A stretch of 64,000 bases of DNA. It comes from Tetracentron sinense. Taxonomy: Eukaryota; Streptophyta; Magnoliopsida; Trochodendrales; Trochodendraceae. Every line of letters starts with the position of its first letter. The first letter of the stretch is position 1. The stretch covers positions 13,142,041-13,206,040 of the forward strand of contig CM026565.1 of assembly GCA_015143295.1 (NCBI GenBank), given 5' to 3'. Made by a program: the position numbers and the translations under genes. Of this stretch, positions 21,807 through 31,004 are shown in pieces. The notes under the pieces are model-generated. The model was not told where the DNA came from. It saw nothing but the letters and a program-made list of their open reading frames with translations, and made no database searches.

Positions 21807-22897
21807 TCACAAAGACTTGACCCCAACTTGGAATTCCAAGTTCCTACGGTGCGTGTCCGCATAACTCTTCTGACGATCTTGAGCGGCTTTCAACCGATCC
21901 CGGATGATTTTGACTATGCCCGCAGTTTGCTCAATCAACTCCGGACCTAGTACCTTTCTCTCTCGTACTTCATCCCAATAGAGAGGAGACCTGCTGCTTC
22001 TCCCATATAAGGCCTCAAATGGTGCCATTTGGATGCTCACCTGATAGTTATTATTATAGGCGAATTCCACCAAAGGCAAGTGTTCTTCCCAACTGCCCTT
22101 GAAATCCAGCATACAAGCCTGAAGCATGTCTTCTATAACTTGGTTCACCCTCTCGGTTTGTCCATCTGTCTGTGGATGAAAAAGCAGTGCTGAAATCAAG
22201 TCGGGAACCCATATCTTCCTGAAAACTTTTCCAGAATCTTGACGTGAATCTTGGATCCGATCTGACACAATACTGACTGGCACCCCGTGTAGCCTAACCA
22301 CTTCCTTGATGTACCGAGCGGCCAACTGGCTCGAATTGAACGTAGTTCGGTAGGGTAGGAAATGAGCGGACTTTGTCAAACAATCCACTACTACCCATAT
22401 CGCATCTGAGCCCCTTACCGTCTTTGGCAAGCCAACTATGAAATCCATTGATATGTTCTCCCATTTCCACTCGGGAATAGGAAGAGACTGCAATAGACCG
22501 GCGGGTCGCATGTGTTATGCTTTCACCTGTTGGCACACCAAGCACCGTGCCACATATTCCGCAACATCTCTCTTCATATTCTGCCACCAAAAGTGACTCT
22601 TGAGGTTCCGGTACATCTTCATACCCCCAGGATGTACTGTGTACTTCGAACAGTGTGCTTCATCCATGATCTCTCGTCGAAGATCCACATTGGCCGGAAC
22701 ACATAGCCTTTCTTTAAACGTAATAGCACCTCGACTAGTGAGAGAAAAGTCTTCACTACCCTTGGCAACTTCCTTGTCCCGATAGGCCAATAATTCAGCA
22801 TCCGTGGTTTGGTATTCTTGGATCAAATCTATAATGTATGGCCGAACTGTGACATTTGCCAAAACAGGACTGCGAACTGTATCATTCACACTAATGT
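21807..22897 (-). pseudogene. integrase of internal region 2
   Basis: The zinc-binding segment (HCSKYTVHPGGMKMYRNL, CLVCQQVKA) is followed by the catalytic core: WENISMDFIVGLPKT, DAIWVVVDCLTKSAHFLPY, RLHGVPVSIVSDR and HPQTDGQTERVNQVIEDM. WDEVRERKVLGPELIEQT and the region leading to the GPF/Y module come next. The region is broken. The high-coordinate edge meets the solo LTR at 22903. Confidence 0.85.
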
Positions 22898-23109
22898 CCA
22901 GATGTAGAGCCCCGAACTTTTGACATTATGCATGACCCTTCGTAGCCATTTTTCCTTTAAAGTAATGCAATTAATAAATAAGGAAGAAATTGGAAATTCC
23001 GAAACATCAGAAATGTTCGTTTTCGAAGTACGAACCCAACGCAAGTTGAATCGTCAAAATCGGACGAACGAGTCAAAAGTTATGGCCAAAACAGTTCAGA
23101 CATACAGAG

Positions 23110-23297
23110 AACCGATCGCTCGGTCCAGTCAGCGATCGATCGGTCCATAACCGATCGATCGGTAGCTATCGCGCGGTCAGAAAGTTTGTATGGGGAAATT
23201 TTCCAGAGAGTGAGTTTTTGACCGGTCGATCGGTCATAAACACCGATCGCTCGGTAGGCAACCGATCGATCGGTCATAACCACCGATCGCTCGGTCC
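23110..23297 (+). promoter_or_regulatory. palindrome cluster in solo LTR U3
   Basis: Seven ACCGATCGATCGGT-type sites in a 3 + 4 arrangement in plus-strand order, matching 2726-2912 in reverse. The sites are well preserved, in keeping with a young LTR. Confidence 0.5.
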
Positions 23298-23357
23298 TCG
23301 CGTTTTACAGAATTTTCACTAAGGGCATTTTCGGCATTCGGGTGTTATACCCTTTCT

Positions 23358-23365
23358 TATATAGG
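23358..23365 (+). promoter_or_regulatory. TATA-like box of solo LTR
   Basis: TATATAGG lies about 60 bp downstream of the palindrome cluster, followed by CCCGAGCCTTTAGGGCTC, a block conserved in all these LTRs. The position suits the U3/R boundary. Confidence 0.4.
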
Positions 23366-24215
23366 ATTGCCCGAGCCTTTAGGGCTCATTCTCAACCCTT
23401 AGAAGATTTGGGAGATTAGGAGAGAGGAGAAGGGGTTCCTAAATCTAGGGTTTCCATTTTGAAGAGGAATCAAAGGGGTTTGAGACCCTAGATCATCCTC
23501 AAGCACGTTTTCCTTCAAGATCTCGGCTCAAGCTCGGGTGGAGCTCGTGTTCCAAGCTAGGGCAGCAACTCACGGTCGTTTGGAGGAGGGGTTTCTTCCT
23601 CATCTCTTCAAGGTCGGTGCTTTTTACTACCCTCCTAGTTATAGCCTCTCCTTTCCTTATTTCTTCTTGTTTTCCTTCATATATATATATATTATGAGAT
23701 GGGTGGTATGTATGGTAAATGGAGATGGATGTTGGCGAATGGATGCCGTGTGAATGATGAAATGAATGAATGGGGAAGGGCATTGTACTAATAATAAACA
23801 TACAAGTGTGATGTGAGTATAACCCACCTAGAAAAGCATGTTGTAGGGTTAATAAATAATGAACACACCATGTTTGATGAAATGCCAAGATGAATGAAAT
23901 GAATAAGAAATTAAGAAAATTCATGTTTAAGGTTTATGGAAATTTGCTAGAGTTACGATAGTGTGCCTTCTTGTTTTCCCTAAATTACACAAATATTGAA
24001 TTGCTCAATTGATTGATGTCTATGGATTGTTATGTATTGTTAACTCTCCAAATGTCACATTTAAATTTAAATGCAAGTATGTACACGCTTCCACGAGCAC
24101 GCATGCATGACATGATTTACCGAGGTTTTCAAGAATGAGATTTAGAGGTGGGGCATATCCTACGATATGTTTTACCTCGCTTTTGGCAAGGACAAGACAA
24201 TCGTGCATTTTCATA

Positions 24216-24456
24216 AGAAGGGTCTCCCTTCCCTCACAAGTGCATACATAACATAAGAAGGGCCTCCCTTCCCTCGCAAGTACATCTCACAAGGACATCT
24301 CACAAGTGAAAGGACATGACATGAGCATTTAGGAAGAAGGGTCTCCCTTCCCTCACAAGTAGTTTACTTTTCCAAGCATGATACAAGCATGACATGGCAC
24401 GGCATGACAAGCATGGGCATTTAGGATGAAGGGTCTCCCTTCCCTCACAAGTAGTT
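24216..24456 (+). repeat. GAAGGG hairpin minisatellite in solo LTR
   Basis: Four copies of the GAAGGGTCTCCCTTC-type unit (stem of 6 bp, 3-nt loop), the same unit as at 1591-1810 read on the other strand. Confidence 0.75.
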
Positions 24457-24787
24457 TACTTTCCAAGCAAGCATGACATGGCATGACATGCATGATACGA
24501 TAAGATAAGACAAACATGACAAGTTTTCAAGCAAGGAAATGGTGTTTTCAGTCAAGTCAAGTGCACGGTGTTTTCAAGGGTTTTATCGGCTTTTATGAAT
24601 TCAAGCATGATTATATACTCCTTTACTTTATTGTCATGATATGAATTATTCCTGCTTTATATGCTTGAATTGTTTCCTGCTTTATATATGTGAAATGCTT
24701 CCTGCTTCCTATACTGCTATGGTTTTGCTATGACTATTGGTTAGTATTTAGTACCCGCTGAGTATTCCATGCTCAGCCGTACTTCTT

Positions 24788-24907
24788 ATGTCGGCAGGTT
24801 CTGAGGGAGCTGCTGCTCCATTTGATGTCTATGCTCCTAGCCCTTGGGTGGAGGAGGAGTACGTCGAGGAACCTTTGGAGGAACCTCCCGTAGAGGGTTA
24901 TCAGTAG
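24788..24907 (+). CDS. short acidic LTR-encoded frame (39 codons)
   Basis: ATG at 24788 to TAG at 24905-24907, 39 residues. It has N-terminus MSAGSEGAAAPFDVYAP, core SPWVEEEYVEEPLEEPPVE and end GYQ. A perfect 6-bp inverted repeat (GCTGAG...CTCAGC, 24757-24777) lies 10 bp upstream. GGCAG|GT inside the first codons resembles a 3' splice site, so the frame could be read from an ATG or as part of a spliced exon. Function unknown. Confidence 0.45.
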   Translation: MSAGSEGAAAPFDVYAPSPWVEEEYVEEPLEEPPVEGYQ

Positions 24908-25210
24908 GAGGTGTTAGATTCTAAGTGGTTTAGCTGTGGGTGAGCATGAGTGATTATATCCATGTATTTTGGCGGGCATGTCCGCACTTTCTTTGTTTTG
25001 TTTTCTTTTGTATTAAACTTGGACCATGTGTATATATACTTAGAGGTTTGTTAGACTTCCGTTGTGTTTTATAGTTATGCTTCCGCTGTTATCCTCTATT
25101 GTATATGTTCTGTGAGTTTTGCAGGTTGGTTCGTCAAGCAAGTCATGTAAGAAATGATTAAGTCGTCCAAGATTCACTCTAACTCCTAGGGTGGGTTTTG
25201 GGTCGCGACA

Positions 25211-25790
25211 CCAGATTTGCCAAATCCTCCAATAGTCTCCACTCTTGCACCAACATATGTGCTACTAATCCCGGAGGTCTTCTACTCAAGGCGTCCGCTA
25301 CAATGTTTGCTTTGCTTGGGTGGTATTGGATGGTGCAGTCCTAGTCTTTCAAAAAATTTCATCCAACGCCATTGCCTTAGATTCAGCTCCTTTTGGGAAA
25401 AGAGATACTTGAGACTCTTGTAATCCATGAACACATAGAACTCCACCCCATAAAGGTAATGACGTCAAATCTTAAGTGTAAACATGACCGCCGCAAGCTC
25501 CAAGTCGTGCGTGGGATAATTCTTTTCATGCTCTTTCAATTGCCTCGATGCATAGGCAATGACTTACTTGTGTTGCATGAGCACACACCCAAGTCCAACA
25601 TACGAGGCATCACTGTACACCTCATAACCACCATGTCCGGATGGCACTGTAAGGACGGGGGCTGTGGTAAGCCTCTTCTTCAGTTCCGTGAAACTGATCT
25701 TGCACTTGTTACTCTATACAAACTTCGCATTCATCCTTGTTAGGTAAGTGAGTGGTGCTGCAAGGCTGGAGAAACCCTCCACAAATCTCC
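25211..25790 (-). pseudogene. RNase H region of internal region 2
   Basis: Minus-strand reading recognises the RNase H stretch after RT: a YSDAS-type first motif region near 25600-25640, then the [11 protein letters not shown]-like and TDHKSL-like segments around 25400-25530. Continuation toward integrase is split by the solo LTR. The region is broken. Confidence 0.6.
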
Positions 25791-26567
25791 TGTAATAACC
25801 TGCCAACCCAAGGAAACTGCGTATCTCCGTGACACCCTTGGGCCTCGCCAAACTCATAACTGCCTCTATTTTCTTTGGATCAACCGAGATGCCCTCCGCA
25901 GAAACAACGTGGCCTAAGAATGCCACCTCTTCCAACCAAAACTCACACTTGCTGATTTTGGCATATAGTTTGTGCACTCTCAACATTTCCAAAGCAAGGC
26001 GAAGGTCTCACATGTGATCTTCCCGTGTCTGGGAATACACCAAGATATCGTCGACAAACACGATCACGCATCGATCTAGATATGGCCGGAACACTCGGTT
26101 CATTAAATCCATAAAGGATGCCGACGCATTTGTGAGACCAAAAGGCATCACCAAGAACTCGTAGTGCCCGTATCGAATCCTGAAGGCAGTTTTGGGAACA
26201 TCTTCAGCGTTAATCTTCAATTGGTGGTAACCGACCAAAGATCAATCTTAGAGAAAAATTTCGCTCCCTTTAACTGATTGAACAAGTCATCAATCCTAGG
26301 TAATGGATACCTATTCTTTATGGTGACTTTGTTCAACTGCCTATAATCGACGCACATCTGCATCGAGCCATCTTTCTTCTTAACAAATAGAACTGGGGCA
26401 CCCCAAGGTGAGACACTTGGTCGAATGAAACCAAAGTCTTGCAATTCCTCCAACTGAGTCTTCAACTCCTTGAGTTCAATCGGGGCCATTCTACACGGAG
26501 CCCTGAAAATGGGAGCTGCGCCTGGTGCAAGCTCGATTAAAAACTCAATCTCCCTATCTGAAGGCAA
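25714..26567 (-). pseudogene. reverse transcriptase of internal region 2
   Basis: Ty3/gypsy [22 protein letters not shown] is followed by [58 protein letters not shown] and the catalytic [31 protein letters not shown] comes last. The YVDD-type box is present as FVDD. RT would copy the genomic RNA inside the particle. The region is broken. Confidence 0.9.
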
Positions 26568-26573
26568 TCCTGG

Positions 26574-27152
26574 CTACTCCTCTGGAAATATGTCCAAGAA
26601 TTCACTCACGACCGGGATAGTCGAAAAGTCCTTTGCCTCGAGGTTCGCTAGGCTCAATGCCGCAAAACGGGCAATATCTCTACTTCTCAACCCCCGAAAA
26701 TGAAATGGTTTGCCTTCCACTGGCCGGAAGAGTACCATCTTTTCAAAACAAGCCACATGCCCATGATGTGTAACTAACCAGTCCATTCCCAAGATGACAT
26801 CGAAGTCTTGAAATCCGAGGATGATTAGATCAACCGTCAACTCGTGGTTCCCCACTTGAACCACACTGTTTCTATACACTTTATCAGCCAATACTGTCTT
26901 GCCAAGAGGAGTCGAAATGGCTAACTCCGGTTCTAGCTGACTAGGCTCCACAGAAAAGCCTTCTGAAAAGCTCGGCGAGACAAACGAATGAGTAGACCCA
27001 GTATCAAGCAACACTCGAGCTAAACATTCATTGACTAGTAAGGTTCCTGAAATTTTAGCTAGCTCAGTCAATCCATGCATCAACATCATATATATAGGTA
27101 AATAGATATATATAGCATGCCACATACGTACACAAGGAATAAGGCATAACAT
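26574..27152 (-). pseudogene. aspartic protease of internal region 2
   Basis: Carries LARVLLDTGSTHSFVSPSF, the DTGS active-site motif of retropepsin-like proteases, followed by VILGMDWLVTHHG, the conserved ILGMDWL flap/C-terminal signature of gypsy proteases. The protease would release gag and pol products. Confidence 0.85.
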
Positions 27153-27179
27153 GAAATCGCGGTTAAAAGAATAACTCTA

Positions 27180-28437
27180 AACGCGTACCTTGCAATACAT
27201 CATCAGATGCAAGTGCATCACCCTCTGTCAAGGCAAAAACTTGCTCCTGGTTCACCAGGCGAGCCGGAGGTGTAAACCGGATAGTCTGGGATGACGCCTG
27301 GTATGATCCTGCTAGGTGTGCTAGGGCCTAATCCCCTGAGACTGGCCTGGTAAATGCCAACTAGGGCAATCCCTGATCACATGGCCCTGGCGACCACAAG
27401 GAAAACATCCATTCTATGCCCTTCGGCAATCTCCTGCTGGGTGCCTTCGGCCGCACGAAGTGCAGACCTCATGTGCATAGGTCGGAGGGGCCGGAGGTGG
27501 AACATACCTCACCGTCTGAGGTGCAACTGGCCGTGGAGCTGGAAGAGCCTGAGGCCACGGTGCCTGAGGCATGTACGGCCGTGGAACTGGAGGCACATAA
27601 GATGGCCTCATCGGTGGTGCTGGCCACGTGTGCTGATAAGGGCCGGTATGAGCCCGCCTCTCTGGAGGTGCTGAGCTACTGGCTTGGCCTCTCGCTAACT
27701 CCCTCTTCTTGGACACGGCCTTGGAATTCGCCTCGACCAATAAGGCCTTATCCACTACTTTTAGATAAGTAGCGTGCCTGAAAGCTGATACTTTCTCCAT
27801 AATGATATCCTTGAGCCCTTACTCAAATCTCCTCGCCTTCCTTGCCTCAGTAGCAACCATGTGAGGCGCAAATCTCGAGAGTTTCGAGAACTTATCCTCA
27901 TAAGTGGCCACGGTCATCGAACATTGCTCTAGGTCAATGAACTCTCTTTCTTTCTTTTACCATGCTCCAACAGGAAATTACTTTTTATAAAAAGTATCCT
28001 TGAACTCCTCCCAAGTCCAAGGTTGACCCTGCATGGTCAAATCTCGTGTCCTCAAGGCGGACAACCACCAGTGATGTGCCTCCCCCTCTAGCATAAAAAC
28101 TGTCCATGCTACTCTATCCTCCTCTGTGGGCGAGAGGACCGCAAAGATCTTCTCCATCTGGAGGATCCAACTCCTCCGCAGCAAGAGGGTCCACACTCCC
28201 ATGGAATGATGGAGGCCTCAATCTCCTGAATGCCTCAACCCCAGCTGTACGATGTACTGGAGCCGTAGGCGGTGGAGTAGGTGCCGCTGATGATGGTAAA
28301 GTTTGCCGAGCCGCCAGGATGGCGAGAGTCTCAGCAATAGAGCCTAAGACATGAGAGAGGTCCGGCTGCTCATCCTCATCTCTAGAAGAAGATGAAGCTC
28401 TGGTGTGTGGTCCACGACCCCGTGTGCCCTACCTCAT
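27180..28437 (-). pseudogene. gag of internal region 2
   Basis: Begins at the aligned ATG (28437). The capsid core (EKIFAVLSPTEEDRVAW, EGEAHHWWLSALRTRDL, WTWEEFKDTFYKK) is followed by FRHATYLKVVDKALLVE and a Pro/Ala-rich linker with many PAPP-type repeats. The zinc-knuckle region lies at about 27375-27420. The region is broken. Confidence 0.8.
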
Positions 28438-28793
28438 GACTAAAGTCCTGAGAACAATAGCACCACATGTGTCTCACTTGAAACCACAATTTATCACAGT
28501 TCCATTTCACAATAATTCAATTTGTATTAGTTGTATAATACTAATATATATCGCATCACAGCCATCGGTGTATTTACAATATTATACCTCGGTGTTCTAG
28601 CGTTCCTAAGACTCGTACTTGGTGGAAACAAACATTTTGACTAAGACTAAAGTTTAGTCTTACACTTGGATTATGACTCGCTTCCAACTTACTTCCTTCC
28701 TAACTAGTTTCCTGACATATGCTCTTGTCAAGCCGTGGTATTAGATTCTAAGTGACCCAAGAGACCTAAAGCGTAAGCTCTGATACCACTTCT
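28438..28793 (-). other. leader and primer binding site of internal region 2
   Basis: Non-coding leader. The minus strand at 28777-28788 reads TGGTATCAGAGC, five bases from the LTR edge at 28794. Confidence 0.8.
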
Positions 28794-31004
28794 TGTCGCG
28801 ACCCGAGACCCACCCTAGGAGTTAGAGTGAATCTTGGACGACTAATCATGACTTGCATGACTTACTTGACAAACCAACCTGCAAAACCCACAGAGCATAT
28901 ACAATAGAGGATAAAAACAGCGGAAACATACTCTAACATGGTACAGCGGAAGGCTACCAAACCTCTATGTATATACATACGCACATGTTCCAAATTTATA
29001 CAAAAAGATACACAAAAGAAAGTGCGGACAGGCCCGCCAAAATACATGGATACATCTCTCTCAACTCACCCACAGCTATCCACTTAGAATCTACCACCAC
29101 CTAATAATAACCCTCGACCGGAGGTTCCTCGACGTACTCCTCCTCCACCCAAGGGCTCAGAGCACAGACATCGAATGGAGCAGCCGCTCCGCTATCACCT
29201 GCCGACATAAGGAGTACGGTTGAGTATGGAATACTCAGCGGGTACCAAATACTAACCAACAGTCATAGCATAAAGATAGTGATACATAGAGCAGGAAACA
29301 ATTCACACATATAAAGCAGGAATAATTCATATCATAACAATAAAGTAAAGCAGTATATAATCATGCTTGCATTCATAAAAACTGATAAAACCCTTGAAAA
29401 CACCGTGCACTTGACTTGACTTGACTTGACTTAAAGTACCATTTTCGTGCTTGAAAACTCGTCTTGTCTATCTTGCTTGATTCTTGTATGTCAGGTCATG
29501 TCATGTATGCCATGCGTGCTTGCTTGTAATCATGTAACTTGTGAGATACACTTGTAAGATGTACTTGTGAGATGCGCTTGTGAGATGCCTTGAGAGGGAA
29601 GGGAGACCCTTCTTTATGCAATGCACTTAAGAGGGAAGGGAGACCCTTCTTCATGATATGTATGTACTTGCGAGGGAAGGGAGGCCCTTCTTTATGCTAT
29701 GCACTTGTGAGTGAGGGGAGACCCCTCATGGAATGTTTGTTCTTGTTTTCTAGTTAAAAGTGGGGTAAAACATATCGTAGGATATGTCCCACCTCTAATC
29801 ATGTTCTTGAAAATACGATAAATCATGTCATGCATGCCGTGCTCATGGAAGTCGTGTGCATACTTGCAATTGAATTTAAATATGACATGTTTGGGGATTT
29901 CAATATGCATTGCAAATCATCATTTAAACAAGTAACAAATTAAACAATATAGGGAAAGAGCGAAAATACACTATCATAACCCAAACAATTTCCATAAACT
30001 TTAAGCATGCATTTTCTTGATTTATTATTCATTTTATTCAGCTTGGCATTCTATCAAACATGGTATGTTCATTATTTGTTAACCCTACAACATGCTTTTC
30101 TAGATGGGTTATAATTCTATCATACATGTTTGTTCATTATATTACAACACAACCATTGGCATCCAATCGCCCATTCCATCTCTATTCACAACATTCACAC
30201 ATCCCAATTCATAGCACAAGCATAGATGAAGGAAAACAAAGAAACATGGAGGAAAAGAGGAACTATGACTAGGAGGGTAGCAAGATGTACCGACCTTGAT
30301 CAATGAGGAAGAAAACTCCTCCAAAAACCTTCATGAGGCTCTGCCCTAGCTTGGAACACGAGCTCCATGATTTCTTGAGCTTGAATCTTGAAGAAAATGG
30401 CTTGAGGTTGATCTAAGTCTTCACCCCTTTTGATTTCTTCCCCAAATTGAAACCCTAGGTTAGAAATCTCCCTCTCCTCTTTCTCTAACTCTCAAATGTC
30501 TCTAGGTGTTGTAAATGAGCCCTAAAGGCTCGGGCAACCCTTAAGAGTAAAGAGTGAAATGCCAAAAGACCGAAACACCCTTACTGAAATTTCTGCAAAA
30601 CACGATACACCGATCGATCGGTGGTCGATACCGAGCGATCGACCGCCTACCGATCAATCGGTTTCATAACCGAGCAATCGGTTAAAAATCTACTCTCTGG
30701 AAAATTTCCCAATACAAAAATCTTGACCAGTCAATAGCTACCGATCGATCGGTTTTGGACCGATCGATCGCTCCATGGACCGAGCGATCGGTGGTCTACA
30801 GGTCCAAACTGTTTTGGCCATATCTTTTGACTCGTTCGTCGGATTTTGACGATTCAACTTGCGTTGGGTTCATCCTTTGAAAAGTAGCAATTTTTACGTT
30901 TCAGAATTTTCAATTTCTTTCTTATTTATTAATTGTACTACATTAAAGGCACATTGGCTACGAAAGGGCCATGCATTAAACATGAAAAAGTCCGGGGCTC
31001 TACA
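28794..31004 (-). repeat. 5' LTR, Tekay-like family A (2211 bp)
   Basis: TG...CA ends as in 19095-21304. The outer end (31004) abuts satellite block S2. It contains the palindrome cluster at 30609-30794, three to four minisatellite units at about 29590-29730 and the acidic frame at 29101-29208. Confidence 0.9.
29101..29208 (-). CDS. short acidic LTR-encoded frame (35 codons, in-frame shorter)
   Basis: ATG at 29208 to TAG at 29101 on the minus strand. It has N-terminus MSAGDSGAAAPFDV, core SPWVEEEYVEEPPVE and end GYY. Relative to the 39-codon versions it is exactly four codons shorter, so the length difference preserves the frame. Confidence 0.4.
   Translation of the reverse strand: MSAGDSGAAAPFDVCALSPWVEEEYVEEPPVEGYY

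Larger units (their letters stand above)
22903..25210 (+). mobile_element. solo LTR, Tekay-like family A (2308 bp), with 5-bp target duplication
   Basis: Plus-strand LTR running TGTAGAGCCCC... to ...GGTCGCGACA. It is flanked by CCAGA at 22898-22902 and again at 25211-25215, the 5-bp duplication expected of LTR elements. No internal region is present, so it is a solo LTR left after LTR-LTR recombination. It lies antisense inside internal region 2 and postdates it. It contains a palindrome cluster (23110-23297), TATA-like box, four-copy minisatellite and the acidic frame. Confidence 0.95.
21305..28793 (-). mobile_element. internal region 2 of Tekay-like complex, with nested solo LTR (broken)
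   Basis: With the LTRs at 28794-31004 and 19095-21304, this makes the most complete gypsy copy in the window. In coding order it has primer site, leader, gag, protease, RT, RNase H, integrase and chromodomain-like tail. Pol order RT-RH-INT defines Ty3/gypsy. It is interrupted in the RNase H/integrase interval by a plus-strand solo LTR (22903-25210). The element is broken (several breaks). LTR divergence of about 4 % suggests insertion roughly 1-2 million years ago at commonly assumed rates. Confidence 0.85.
10931..31004 (-). mobile_element. compound Tekay-like complex: LTR(B)-internal 1-LTR(A)-internal 2-LTR(A)
   Basis: Minus-strand composite of Ty3/gypsy chromovirus-like DNA. From left to right: family B LTR (10931-15033), polypurine tract, internal region 1, primer site (19078-19089), family A LTR (19095-21304), polypurine tract (about 21306-21315), internal region 2, primer site (28777-28788), family A LTR (28794-31004). 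The middle LTR has a primer site on one side and a polypurine tract on the other, so it serves as 5' LTR of one internal region and 3' LTR of the other. The left flank is copia and the right flank is satellite, so no simple single insertion explains it. Ectopic recombination between related elements is the likely origin. Both internal regions are broken (several breaks each). Confidence 0.8.
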
